Of a DNA stretch of 64,000 nt, positions 43,740 to 58,794 are shown in pieces. Under the pieces are notes generated by a model that was given only the letters and a program-made list of their open reading frames with translations, was not told the DNA's origin and did no database searches. Every line of letters starts with the position of its first letter. Within the stretch, counting starts at the first letter, position 1. The DNA is from Turbatrix aceti (taxonomy: Eukaryota > Nematoda > Chromadorea > Rhabditida > Panagrolaimidae), in the NCBI GenBank assembly GCA_963969345.1, contig OZ017768.1, positions 10,022,193 to 10,086,192 of the forward strand, written 5' to 3'. A program made the translations under genes and the position numbers.

Positions 43740-44764
43740 ATGGTCACTTACACAACGACCCCTGAAACTCCAAATGCAACAATATCGCCAGAAAAAGAAG
43801 TCAACGACTACGTAATGTCTTTTTATTCTACCCTAACACCCGGACAGTTGAAACTCATTACCTATATGGGATATACAAACTCCTTCATGCGATATGTAAA
43901 CACTTCTTTTGTAACTGTTATTGTCATCTTTATCGCAAGTGGCGTCATCAGAAACAGAAATTACATGCGTTCGCCATTTTTTATAATTTTTCTCTTTGGA
44001 AACGTTAACTACATCGCTGTTCAGGTGTTCATAATCCTCAATGAAATATTCGACTACAGTTTTTTTGTGACAATGTGGTGTTTCTTTGCATGGCAACAGC
44101 GATACTACATGGGTGTATGGAATTTGATTTTGGCGTTTAATCGATTTACAGGTAAAACGTTACTGTAAAAAAGGTAAACAAAGAAGAAAATAACATTTCA
44201 GCGGTGCTTTTTTGGCAGAAAATGGACGATATCTGGAACACAAAAACTACCATATTTTGCATATTACTAATGATACTGTATCCTTTTGTGATTAACATTC
44301 CCATAATCGAGTTGTTGCCTTGCTACTGGAACTTTGTATCCATGCATTGCCGTGCTGCAAACAAATACTACAACGTTTCTCTCATAATTTCCACTTTAAC
44401 ATTTTCTCTTGTTGCGATGAGTTTCTCTCTGTCAGCATCGCTTGCCAGTCGCTTCTGTAAAAACCCCGGAAGCAGCAGCACCGTATCCTCAATGCAGAGA
44501 AATATTGAAAACATACTGCTCATCCAAACCATGTTGCTGACATTTTCTTTTACAGCAGTATCCGTATTTCGTTGTATCGGATACTTCTTAGATAACACGA
44601 AACATTATGATAAATTTTTGTTTTTAAATTTCATGTTAACCAGCGAAACCCTTTTTATTGTAAGTCTCTACTTGCCTTTCCTGCTTAGCAAGCAGTGGCG
44701 ACTCATGTTATTTCAATTCTACGCTGTAAAAGAATCGTCAGTTTCATCGATAACAAACAGTTAA
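43740..44764 (+). CDS. Serpentine (srg-like) receptor without lectin domain
   Basis: Two exons, 43740-44151 and 44202-44764; 975 bases, 324 residues. It has seven hydrophobic segments. It shares with the receptor part of the gene at 12183 the intron position after FNRFT/FNRFS, WQKMDDIW (WRHMNKLW there), SLSASLASRFCK (SAGLASRFRK there) and IENILLIQT (AENMLLVQT there). The N-terminus has no signal peptide or lectin domain, only a short Thr-rich extracellular segment with two N-glycosylation sites (NAT, NTS). Thus within this window the same receptor module exists with and without the lectin domain. It is a probable chemosensory receptor. Confidence 0.8.
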
Positions 44765-44855
44765 TATTCATCAAGAAACAACAGTAAAATAAAACTTTTA
44801 ACAAATTAACCCTTTCGGAGACAAAGCGTATATATCTTATGTATCAATATATATA

Positions 44856-44990
44856 TTTATTTATTTCACCATTACTCAGTGGTTAGTTATCATTAGACCA
44901 GATGTTAGGAGGTACGAATGATGTCCACGTAGGTGTAAATGTCTCGATTCGTTTTGGTCGCGATTTCTTCTTTCCCATGGAGAACTAGGA
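44856..44990 (-). mobile_element. 3' end of a non-LTR retrotransposon with AAAT-repeat tail
   Basis: Read on the minus strand, the segment ends GGTGAAATAAATAAATATA. The 48 bases ending there are nearly identical to 10775-10822, which ends in the same AAAT-type tail. Upstream, a frame ends GKEEIATKTNRDIYTYVDIIRTS and stop, perhaps the C-terminus of an element protein. A short tetranucleotide 3' tail shared by two dispersed copies with different 5' truncations is typical of RTE/CR1-like LINEs or the SINEs that use them. Confidence 0.5.
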
Positions 44991-45161
44991 TGAAGAATAT
45001 ATATATAAAATAGTGTTAATTGGGGGCACCTAGCATAGGCCGGATTCGCCCCAGTTTCTCTCCGCAAAAGTTTCAGGGTTACATTTACATATTTCATTCG
45101 TTCGTTATTTTTATAAAACCAAGAGCAAAACTAAAAAATGAACAAAGGTGCATTGGAAACG

Positions 45162-46435
45162 TTATAAATCAATTGAGGAAAATTCAACACACGCTTCAAT
45201 GTCAATTTTGGAAGAGACTTTCGTTTGAATATTTTTGACGCCTGTAATGCAAACATCGTCGTCGCAGTACATGGTTTCGTACCGTCGATAAACGTCGATG
45301 CCCGGTTTAGAGAAGGTTTCCAAATCGGCAGGGGTCACTTCGAATCCGTGTGCAGCCAAGCAGAGCGTAGTCACAAATTTGACATCCTTGGGAGCTTTTT
45401 TCCTGAGAATTTGACTCATATCGGTGCGCCAGTCGATCACTTGTGACCAAAGCTCGGCTGCAGTCGTTTCGTCGTCACAAAAAGTGAGGTCGATAAAATC
45501 CAATTTGATAACCTCCAGCTTGGGTACAATTCGTCGAACGCAGGCGACCAGGTACAAAAATTTAGTGTCGTCATCGTGATCCAAGGGTAACTTGAGTGAA
45601 AGACTTCGAGTTTTGTGAAGTGGCTTGCCGGCTGTTTTGAGCGTGGAAATAAATTCATCGATGGTGATTTCACTTCGAACAAAAGTAAAAATCAAGTTCG
45701 AAACGTTCAATGCCGGAACTTTGAACATGTTCTGAAAAATAAATATGTGTGTAATTAATTTAAAAATATTTTGAAAATGCATACCACAAGGCTATTAATG
45801 AGTTTCTGTTTATGGCCATCTTCGGGTGGTTGATCCCAGGGTGACGATTTGTTGAAGGCGATTTCAAGAGTATCCATCGTTGGCGTTTTTCCAAACTTTG
45901 ACGGCGCGCTGACAAGCATCTCGAAGTTCAGGCAAACGTGCGGCGTGGCACATGCGAGGTCCCAGAGTTCGTCTTGATCAAAGAACAAATCAGACACCGA
46001 AGTCAGATCCAGTTTTTCCAATTCTAAAAAAAACATAAAAAAACGAATTTCAAATAAATAGAAACTCACTTTTGGAGTCGATGAGACTTTCCACAAGCCC
46101 CTCATAAAAATCGAAAGTGAACGAAAAAGAAGCCTTGCGAACAAAAGGCATCATCCAGTCCGCCTCATCTTCGTCGTCAGTCACAAATTCCCACTTGCCC
46201 AGTTTCATCTGAAAAAAACGTAATTTGAAAAATCAAGTGATATAGAAAAAATTAAATTTACCTCAATCATGGCAGGAAAACAGTATTTGATAGCGACATC
46301 CTTGTCTTTCATAAAGCACGAAAAAGCCTCTGTCATTTCAGTACTTGAGAACACGGCAGCCTTGAGGTCATCTGATTCAACCTCCAAGGCTGCTTGGATG
46401 ATTTCTTGACGATACCGATCAGCCAATGCGGGCAT
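45162..46435 (-). CDS. Tandem paralogue C, unknown cytoplasmic protein (373 residues)
   Basis: Four exons: 46435-46262, 46208-46070, 46023-45785 and 45731-45162; 1122 bases. A TTTTTTTCAG acceptor lies 11 bases before the start, fitting a spliced leader. It has no signal peptide or membrane segment. It has leucine-rich, regularly spaced segments (LEKLDLTSVSDLFF, SLSLKLPL, LEVIKLDFIDLTF, VTTLCLAAHGFEV) that suggest a degenerate leucine-rich-repeat or F-box-associated fold, but no clear F-box. Exons 1-3 are practically identical to paralogue D at 47158-48487; exon 4 is only moderately similar (SKPGIDV.RRYE and DVCIT.VKN are conserved). Function unknown. Confidence 0.75.
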
Positions 46436-47157
46436 CTTGATTCCGACTGAAAAAAATGAAAGCCAAATGAAGGATAACAAAATTTGAGATAGAAACAAAA
46501 CAAACAACAAAAAAATGAAAGCACAAAAAAATAACGACCGAGATGCAACTGCAATATCTCCAGTTGCAACTGGAGTTATTTGTCTACCGTAGTAAGGCGA
46601 TCCCTAAGAGACCATCGCGTACGCGCATCGACATATTCATATGGTCCTTCGCAGCGATCACTAACGTGCAAAACGAAGGATAGCAAATGGTACCTCCGGT
46701 TCATTCTAGAAAAAGGCACTCTTCGTTAAAGCAAAAAAATTTGAACGTGCTGTTGCGGCTACTGGTCGTAATACTATATCTAACGATCTGTTGGGCACGG
46801 ACAACCTTCCCAACAGATCATTAGCTTTCGTGACATTTGGCTTTCGTAAACGCCAAATGTCACGAAAGTCGACATCAACATCTTATCCTTTGTTCCGGCT
46901 CGCAATTCCGCCTAGCTGCCTTCGCGCGGTGTCTTTCAAAAGTCGTGGATGCAACACTGCGATAAACTGTCGTGAAAAAATTAGCGAAGGATCATTTAAC
47001 CATACATTCAGACTTTAGCGCCCGATCTCACTCTAAATATTAGCCTCAAAACACTTCATTTTTGTCGTAAAGTAATGTTACAAACTCAATACATTCGCAT
47101 AATCTACAAAATCAGAGGCAAAGATTAGAAATGAAAAAAGGTGCATTTAGAAATAAA
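46436..47157. other. Intergenic DNA between paralogues with two neighbouring hairpins
   Basis: No gene. Two perfect stem-loops sit side by side: GATCTGTTGGG/CCCAACAGATC (46785-46795 with 46809-46819) and a 17-bp stem CTTTCGTGACATTTGGC (46825-46841) with its complement at 46852-46868, loop TTTCGTAAAC. Their origin is unknown (small RNA, terminator-like structure, or MITE remnant). Confidence 0.5.
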
Positions 47158-48487
47158 TCACATTAAGCGAAATTCAACACAGGCTTGGATGTCAATTTTG
47201 GGAGAAACTTGTGTTTGAGTGTTTTTGACGCTTGTAATGCAAACGTCTTCCTCGTAGAAGACGTCTTCGTAGCGCCGTGAAACATCGATGCCCGGTTTCG
47301 AAAAAGTTTGCAAATCAGCTGGAGTCACTTTGAATTTGTATGCGGACAAGGAGAGGCGGACCACAACTTTGACATCCGTCGGAGCGTGGTCACAGAGCAT
47401 TTTTCCAAAATCGGTGCGCCAGGCAATTGTCTCCTCCCAAAGTTCAGTTGCCGAGGTCTTCGCTGGGCAATTGAAAGTCTCGTCGAAGAGGTGCAGATTG
47501 ATGGTCTTCAGCTTGGGCGCAATTCGTCGAACGCAGAAGAGGAGGGACAAAAATGCAGAGTCATCATCTTGATTTAAGGGTAACTTCAGTGAAAGGTTTC
47601 GAGTTTTGTGAAGTGGCTTGCCGGCTGCTTTGAGCGCCGAAACAAATTCATCGATCGTGAATTCGCTTCCAATAAGATTGAAAACCAGATTCGGGACGTT
47701 CAATTTTGCCCGAGTTGGTGCTCTGAACGTATTCTAAAAAAATTAATACAAACATTTTTTTTATATATTAGTATAAAAAATATTAACATAAAAATTAATA
47801 TAATTAATATAAAAATGTATAGAAAAAACATACAACAAGACTATCGCTGAGGTCTTGATCGTTGTCATCGCTGGGTGGTTCATCAAAGGCTGACGATTCA
47901 CTAAAGCTGATTTCCAGAGTATTCATCGCTGGCGTTTTTCCAAACTTTGACGGCGCGCTGACAAGCATCTCGAAGTACAGACAAACGTGCGGCGTGACAC
48001 ATGCGAGGTCCCAGAGTTCGTCTTGATCAAAGAACAAATCAGACACCGAAGTCAGATCCAGTTTTTCCAATTCTAAAAAAATATTTAAAAAAAGGCGAAT
48101 ATCAAATAAATAGAAACTCACTTTTGGAGTCGATGAGACTTTCCACAAGCCCCTCATAAAAATCGAAAGTGAACGAAAAAGAAGCCTTGCGAACAAAAGG
48201 CATCATCCAGTCCGCCTCATCTTCGTCGTCAGTCACAAATTCCCACTTGCCCAGTTTCATCTGAAAAAAACGTAATTTGAAAAATCAAGTGATATAGAAA
48301 AAATTAAATTTACCTCAATCATGGCAGGAAAACAGTATTTGATAGCGACATCCTTGTCTTTCATAAAGCACGAAAAAGCCTCTGTCATTTCAGTACTTGA
48401 GAACACGGCAGCCTTGAGGTCATCTGATTCAACCTCCAAGGCTGCTTGGATGATTTCTTGACGATACCGATCAGCCAATGCGGGCAT
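47158..48487 (-). CDS. Tandem paralogue D, unknown cytoplasmic protein (375 residues)
   Basis: Four exons: 48487-48314, 48260-48122, 48072-47834 and 47733-47158; 1128 bases. Exons 1-3 have exactly the lengths of paralogue C (174, 139, 239) and, with the first introns, nearly the same bases. Exon 4 differs: it starts NTFRAPTRAKLN where C has NMFKVPAL. It is then similar in outline (TIDEF, GKPLHKTR, LSLKLPL, CVRRI, VTPADL, TFSKPGIDV, KIDI.ACVEF). A leader acceptor TTTTTTTCAG precedes the start codon. Both copies have the same orientation with 720 bases between them. Function unknown. Confidence 0.75.
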
Positions 48488-48957
48488 CTTGATTTCGACT
48501 GAAAAAAAGGGAAGGCTACATAAACGAATCCATAAAATAAATAAACGCATGTACGAAACAAAAACAGTCGCCAAAAGAAATAATCGCGTTACAAAAAAAC
48601 AACGCGCAATTTGTGGCACAGCATTGACAGAGGCAACCGAACAGAGCGTTCGCAAAAAAATAAGAATGACCGACTGGACAGACGCCAGTGTGCAAAAAAA
48701 AGATTTCGCGAAAAGAGCTCTCCTCGTCGATCCGCCCCGAGTGTTGTTATTTTTTGTGCTGGAAAGCCCCGCCCCGTGCGACCTCAAATGCAATAACCTT
48801 GGAAATAAAACTGATTATGAAAAAAATGTACTTGAGTTAGTTGTGTACTTCATTCCGAAAAAACAGTCAAAAAAAATACAAATAACACAGATTAATCCAA
48901 AAATGCCAAAGTGAAAAATCATGAGTTCACGGATGTAAAAAACAGTTAGAAATGGTC
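48488..48957. other. Upstream region of paralogue D and 3' flank of MCM6
   Basis: No gene. The frame 48489-48914 on the plus strand is low-complexity Lys-rich and antisense to the leader of paralogue D; I do not regard it as coding. Confidence 0.4.
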
Positions 48958-52108
<3,151 letters not shown>

Positions 52109-52354
52109 TTTGAGGCTGAAAACTGATAAAAAGGTAAAAATAAAGAAAAACAAAGGCAAAAACGAACGCATAAAAAGATAGAAAACTCGAAAAGTCAAAA
52201 TGCGCGTTTATTTCCCGCCATTTTTCAAACAGCCACGCGCGTGCGCATTTCGCTGCGAGACTCTTCTCCTCGAGTTCTGCTCACTTTTTTTAGTCAACGA
52301 ATTTATCGTTCCTTTTGGATTGCTTATACGACTGCTGTACATTTGTTGCCAAGC
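52109..52354. promoter_or_regulatory. Compact bidirectional promoter between mcm-6 and the Btz gene
   Basis: The two start codons are 246 bases apart and point away from each other. The region holds a GC-rich patch (ACGCGCGTGCGCATTTCGC near 52233-52251) and a TTTTATCAG/TTTTCAG acceptor on the mcm-6 side. Shared regulation is likely but not shown. Confidence 0.5.
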
Positions 52355-53378
52355 ATGAGTCGTCGATCTCGTAGCCGTAGTCCTGTCAGTCGTCTTCGCA
52401 GTGATTTTTTACCCAATAGCGACAAATATCGATCGAAACAGTCTGGTTGGTTTTATTTTTATAATTTTTTTTGTGATTTTGCGAAATATTTTCAGATCGT
52501 CGCCCTTTTCGCGGCAAAGTTAGGCTTTTTACTGATTCTATTTCTGGATCTTCGTGAGTTTAGCATCAATGGTTTGTAACAATTTTTAGACGGCCTACGA
52601 TCGTAATCGTTACGATTCTCATTCGTCAAGAAAGTTAGTTTTTATATTTTTTGTCTGAGATGCATTTGAACTTTTTTAGCACCGCTAGGAACAGGTATTC
52701 CTCCGAACGTCAGTTCGATGATCTGGATCGTAAACGCTCGGCGGCACAAGATGACGAATCCAGTGGTAGGGATGAGAAACGAGAGTTTGTACTCAAAGAC
52801 CCGGCTTACGTTCCTCGAGGCGCCTATTTTCTGGTAAGTTGCTTTTTTCTTTTGTGTACAATGTTTGTTGAACCCTCTGCAGCACGACAAGCGAGTCGAC
52901 TATGGCCTACCCCATGACCAGTCTCCGGTTCGCGAACGAACCGACGGAAGACGCGGTCGAGGTGTCTTCAAGGCAGATGCCCTTCTCGAATCTTCGGAAG
53001 ATGAATCCGATGGCCCGAAGCTCTCTTCTGATCGGCGACGTCGACATCATGATTCTGAACGACATGCCACGCGACGCAAGGACTCTCACGACGATCGAAG
53101 CACTGCTTTTGTCGGTTATCGTAACTCGATTGCCTTCGACGATCATCGCTCAGGTCGCCGTCGAGATTTTGGTCGTCCTCGTTCTTCCGTAAGATTTTGC
53201 AATTCTTTTGTTATCTTTTGCAATTTTTTTACTTCAGGTGAGAACATCCAAGCGTGTTGGCGACTCCCCTCCTCGTCGACAAGTCTCACCCCTGATCTGG
53301 AAGCACGACAAGTTCGAAGAACTCGAAAAAGAACCAATTGCTTCCAAGAAAATCAAGTCTGAAGTCCGGGAAACGTAA
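52355..53378 (+). CDS. Btz-domain (CASC3/Barentsz-like) Arg/Ser-rich protein
   Basis: Six exons: 52355-52445, 52496-52518, 52590-52633, 52680-52833, 52883-53188 and 53238-53378; 759 bases, 252 residues. The N-terminus is SR-rich (MSRRSRSRSPVSRLRSD). The split Btz/SELOR motif is visible: DPAYVPRGAYFLHDKRVDYG (first half) and, after an Arg/Asp/Ser-rich insert, WKHDKFEELEKEP (second half), matching the paired motifs by which Barentsz/CASC3 binds eIF4A3 in the exon-junction complex. The spacing between halves is much longer than in human CASC3. The TAA at 53376-53378 overlaps a good donor (AC|GTAAGT), so another exon downstream is possible. Confidence 0.7.
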
Positions 53379-53880
53379 GTATTTCACAACATGATTGGCT
53401 GACTCATTTATTATTGTCGTAAAATGTAATTATTTTGCCAAACCAAAAAATTTTCTGTTTTACCGTATTTTTTTGTCCTAAATTACATAAAGACAGGCTA
53501 TGGCTGTAAATTCGAAGTTAAATTAACATTCAATAAGTAATTTTTAAAAAAGTTGTAAAAGCAGTAAGAAAAAGCGCATGGTTAGTACGATATCTAGACT
53601 ACAAGTTGTTAGTAAGTTGAAAACTATGAAATGAAAAAAAAAGCGGTTGGAAAGGAGCTTTGTCGCGGATGATGGTAGTCGTGGAGCAGAGACTTGACTT
53701 GATAGTGTGGCTGAGGTATACTATAACTGTTGTTGGTGATTGGTCGGTCGTTCACGAAGCGTCGAACGCGATCGATCTGTGATATGTCTGGCTTGGTCTT
53801 GGGCAAGTCATTCAAACTCCCAAAACAAAGCCCTATCCATCTAACACTACGTTGGTGCAACCCATCTTTGTTGGCATGGG
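53379..53880. other. Intergenic spacer
   Basis: No recognisable gene. It may contain the 3' UTR of the Btz gene and of the Ser-rich gene that converge here. Confidence 0.35.
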
Positions 53881-53898
53881 TGCTGGTTTAGTTCTTAT

Positions 53899-54287
53899 TG
53901 AATGCAGCATTGCGAGCAAACTCTTCTGCATTGAACTCTGGAAAAATAGATTTTATAAAAAAAACTGTTGACATTTAGGAACTCACTAATGAAGTTGTCA
54001 AATACAGCGTTTATTTTTGTGACAACATTCAGTTTGATGGATAGGTCATGGTGTTGGTTACGCTGATGACAGACAATCGATGGCCTCGTAGGCATGAAGC
54101 CAGATGGCGTTGTAAAGATCGACGACGTCGAATTGCCACCGCTGCTTGGCGGTGGCGACGTCGAACGCTGTGAAGATGACGACGATGAGTTCATGACGAC
54201 AACAGACGTCTTTGGCGATGTCGCCTGAGAACTCTTTCGTACGTTACGTGCGTGTGAAATATTGCAAGACATTGGATATGAGGACAT
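53899..54287 (-). CDS. Small Ser-rich protein of unknown function
   Basis: Exon 54287 to about 53986 (ATG directly after a TTCTTTCAG acceptor) with a GTGAGT donor, then a short exon of about 40 bases from a TTTTTCCAG acceptor to a stop near 53899. Together they give about 115 residues. The first half is Ser/Thr/Pro-rich (NSSSSSSQRSTSPPP); the second half (DLSIKLNVVTKINAVFDNFI then KFNAEEFARNAAFNKN) is predicted helical. The joined ending is more convincing than the read-through, which is low quality. No family recognised. The leader acceptor suggests either a spliced-leader site or an exon of a longer gene. Confidence 0.45.
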
Positions 54288-54492
54288 CTGAAAGAATTTG
54301 TCGTCATGCTGTGATTTTTATTTTTCATCAGCATTTTTTGAACTGGGTGAATTTTCAAATTGACTTCTAAGCGTTTGCGAACGAATTGTTAGCCAATTTA
54401 TAAAATTCATTGAGTTTAAAAAAATGCTGGTGTTTTCACCCGGGCTTTATGCTCAAATTTTTCTTACTTTTTAGAGTTTTGAAGTTTTGGAA

Positions 54493-54699
54493 TTAACTCT
54501 TGAGTCCTGCGATTGAATTACGGATTGTTAGTTCACAAATACCAAAGCAGATAACACTATTCGTTGTCCACTCCTTCCACGACTCCTTTAAGGCCTGCGC
54601 TATTAGCTGAATTTTGTCAGGTACCACTTTGACGTTGTATGACGGCTGGGTAACGGGTAAAGTAATGAGAGAAGATAATTTTGACAAGCCACTTTGCAT
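54493..54699 (-). CDS. Short open frame, possible exon or small gene
   Basis: 68 codons with fairly coding-like composition (VKVVPDKIQLIAQALKESWK then EWTTNSVICFG). It lies 200 bases upstream of the Ser-rich gene on the same strand. It could be an upstream exon of it or an independent small gene. No domain recognised. Confidence 0.3.
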   Translation of the reverse strand: MQSGLSKLSSLITLPVTQPSYNVKVVPDKIQLIAQALKESWKEWTTNSVICFGICELTIRNSIAGLKS

Positions 54700-57600
54700 A
54701 GTACGCTAGTAGTAAGACTAAACTTCCATCCACACAAACCTGTAGCTTGACAGGTTATTAGTAGGAATGGATTTTAATTGACTTCTTTTAAAAAGTATAA
54801 TCAAATCGCGTATTGCCTTTCACAGAAAAAGAAGGCAAAAACGCAACAACTTGCTGATGTATAGTATTTGGCTGATTTGTCGGCGCCGAATAAAATACCA
54901 AAATCAACCAAAAAGTAAAAAAAATGGAAAAAAAAGTTGTAAGGCGAAAGCTTTTTGTTCTTTGGAAGAACACTTGGTTGATTTATCTGAAATAAAATAT
55001 CGTGATGACATGAAAAAAAATAGTTCGCGCGACACGTAACGCGGATGATCAGACAAGTATCAGTTGAATTTCGATGTTTATTGACTTGTTCTGTTTACGT
55101 TTGCCTGCTTTTTTCTTCGAGCATAATTTTTTTCTACCTGAGAATCAAGCTCTTGGCTTTAAGCCAATTTGTTGAATTCCCACGGCCCAACAAAAAATTA
55201 CGCTTGAAGTGGTCATTCTCATTGGACATTCATCAATACGGTAACAAAACTACGTACGTCGATCAACGCCATAAATGGTCAACCCAGCCAGCAGAAGTCA
55301 AGTCTACTTCCAAACCCAAACAAAATGAATGAAAATTGAATTCCCTAGAACACGGAATCCCCGCTTTTATATGGGGATGGCGAATGGGTAGGTCCCAACG
55401 GACAGACACAACCCGACATCGGGATACCCCAATCAAGTGGAATTGTCGATATTTGTGACAGAATCAGCGGAAGAAGGATGAATTATGACCCCCCTCCCCT
55501 CTTCTATCTCCTTGCACTGTGAACGAACGAGAAAAAAAGGGGTGGGATATCCTCTTCAGCGACCGATCGAACCGCGGAGGCGGAGATAAACATCAACATC
55601 GATAGGAAATACCGAGTGTTTTTTTCTGTTCCGAGACAACCCCAAGACAGGTGAAGGTACGATGAATGTTGCATCGTAGCGTCTGCATCATAAAACGAAG
55701 TCTTGTGATGATTGTAAACACTTGGTTGGTCGATGGATGGGGTTTTCTACCCAACTGCTGAATTTTTGCTCGGGTTAGGTTCTAGAAAGAAAAAGGGGAA
55801 TACCATATCTAAAAATTCTATTTCTGCATAGTCATGTGATGCTAGTTTAACACTGAGTTCCGCTCGGTAAATTCAACCAATGCAAAAAATCTGAGTAGCA
55901 AAGCAATCAATCAAACGATGAAACCAGAAAGAAGGGGAATTTCGGCGGCTGTTTATGGTTGAAAGATTTGGAAGGATTCCCCAGTTTTCTTCAATGCTTA
56001 CGGTTGAACTCTTTGATATCAAGTCATAAACTTTGGAAACAATTGTGTATTTGCGTGCGTTGTAGTTCTTTTTTTGAAACACATCAAAATTGAATCTGTT
56101 CTACCCTGGAACTTTGGTCTTGTTGAACCTAGTTTCAAGTTGTTTGATTTGACTGATCTTTTGCTGTATCAAAGTAGTCTGTGATCGTACGATTTGTATT
56201 GCCTACGATTAACGATTTGTTTACTTGAACTCGTTTTTGCATTTTAAATTTGATTTTCAATTGAAAATGCATAACAAGTTTTGAATTTTCACGTGCTTGT
56301 GCCGTGAACGTTCCATCGAAAATCCAACAACTTGAAGCATTTGATCATGATGCAAGAAAACAACTTGTTTACTCCACAACGTCTGTAAAGGTGGCAAGGC
56401 TATCGATTAAGCCACGTCACATGAAATCTGACCATACACTTGTCATAGCTGTCAACGTTCGTCAATCGTTGTAAATAACGCGAACGAACAAACCCAAGCA
56501 TTTGTATTTCATTGAAACGTGCTTCTTGCGCCCAGGGTTCAAGACGTACAGTTTTTCGATCCTTTTACAGGTCAATTACGGGTACACGTGTAGTTATGGT
56601 CTTTGCTGGTAAATCATGTTTCAAAAAGTTGATCTTGCCAGGAACTTTTTTGAAAAACCCAATGATCAAAAAATGTCACACTCAAACAGCGTTTCACTCA
56701 GGTGACCCCCTATTACCTGCCATGTGACTGACTTTGTAAGTCACGTAGCAGTTCCCAACAACACTTACATTGTCTATTGTTGCTAAAGTGCCGCAGGGAA
56801 TTCATTTTTTTTCCAAAATTGGATTCCCGCAACGACTACAACAATAGTTTTTGATTCAAAGGTACTGTTTGTAGCACGTCAATCACCGTACAAATAATAC
56901 TACACCAGTATCTTTGTCGTATCGAGGTTGCTTACAAATTCATCATACACACAATCCATCACCATAAAGAAGTCAAGGAGCTCCCAACTGACGATGGGGT
57001 AATTAGTTATACACTTTGTCAACGAAATTGTATCTATGACAACCAATGGTCCTACAAGGGCTTTATTTCACCTGAAAATCAGCCAGTCGGGGGAATGATA
57101 AACCCGTATTTTTTGAATACTGGGGTAAAACAATGATCAGCTCTTTTTTTACTACACAAGGCTCCATAAAATTTGTAGAAAAAATTCTTTTTGCGGCAAT
57201 CACATGTCATTGGGGGCACAAAAATATACTGCAAAATCTCACGTAGTTAGTTTGGACGGGGGATTTCTTCTACCGACATCAGCATCTCAAAGTCGTAGAT
57301 CATATCACATGAGATGACAGACATATCGGTCGCACGGCAGTTATCTTTGTTTTGGGGATTCCTGCACCAATCAACTTATCTTTCTCCAAAGTATTATTCA
57401 GTTGACTAATGCACTAATAACAAATAGGCCTGTTAACAGGGAGTGAGAATTTGGATTCATAAATAAATAAGCCATGCATCAGTGACTCCGGGAGATACCC
57501 CTCTGTCTGGTCGGTGATAAATATGTATACACAGGATGGATAACAAAATCAGGGAATACGTACACGCGTCTGTTTTCCCGTTTGAAAAACAGGGAATCCA

Positions 57601-58794
57601 TGCATGCGTATGTATCGATCAAACGTTAATAAGCCTGTCGGCGGTTACGTCCGATGAATCAACTCATTTACGACGGTGTTGTGGGATAGCCGTCGTCTTC
57701 GTCGATGTCGAAAACAATCAACTCGTGGCAGGCATGTTGTTATCTTCTATCGTCTATCGTTTGTGCAAAATGACATTGTCAACATCAAAATAGGGTTACC
57801 GATGGGTATTGAAAAAATGCAGAACAACATAGTACAGGATGGAATTAAATAAATAGAAGGTAAAAAAGGTCTATGACATCGGCGATCAAATAAACACCTG
57901 CCTTAGGTTGACAGGTTGAACTGGGGGACTGATTTTGTAAATTTGTCAATAATCACGCTTTGAATTTTTTCCAATTAAAGGTCGAACACCTGGTGCTAAT
58001 TTTGCAAGACAGAATCTCGAATTTCCACATTTTAGATTTCTTACTTTTTTTTTGTTTCTTTTTGGAAATTTTTTTATCTAAAGATAATTTATCTAAAAAA
58101 GTTCCTAAAAACATCGAATCCGCAACAAACACAAAAAAATCGGCCGAATGACTCAAAAAACAGTTTTCAGTGCTCCCACCACGACTTTTTTTATCTTTTC
58201 AAATCTTTCAGCGGTGCTGCGGCTTTTTCACTGACCTTTCAATGGATTAGTCTTTCTCCTATCATTGAAACAACCTTTCTTTCAAGTCTTATCAGTTGTC
58301 TTGATCTTTCACCTTTTCAACGATCCTTCCGTCATCCGATAATTTTTCCGTCATATCAATTTTTTCGTGTCTGTCTGCAAATAAAACGCATAACGTTCAC
58401 CAAATCTCCGATTCCATAGCGATTGATCGATCAGTGCTCGATAAATCATCTGCACCGCTCCGCTCGATGTGCCGGAGTCGTCGTCGTCGTCAGCGATCGC
58501 GCTGCCTGCACGCGCCGTGCTATCTTCCAGGTTACGTGCAGGAACGTGTGAGCGCGGCACTGACAAGCGAGCGCCTCTGGTCTTCATCCCATCCCTTCTC
58601 CTGTCCGCGTGAATACGTTCTTTTTTGTTCAGTCGATCGGTCGCCCATCCACATGTTTTTTTTTCATTCGTATATGGCAAGGCTTGGCTTGGCTACTGCG
58701 CGGAAAAAACAGGTTGAAGGTCGTTCGACCGACAAGAAAACTATCATTGACAAGTTATTGGTGGTAGAAAAGTTCTTCAGACTTCAAGGACGCC
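54700..58794. other. Gene-poor stretch (4.1 kb)
   Basis: No exon with recognisable similarity. Open frames such as 54851-55332 and 56512-56727 have no domain, no good splice context and low-complexity content. GC content rises in patches near 55360-55640 and 58430-58620. A TTCTTCAG acceptor 14 bases before 58795 marks the leader of the next gene. Confidence 0.4.
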
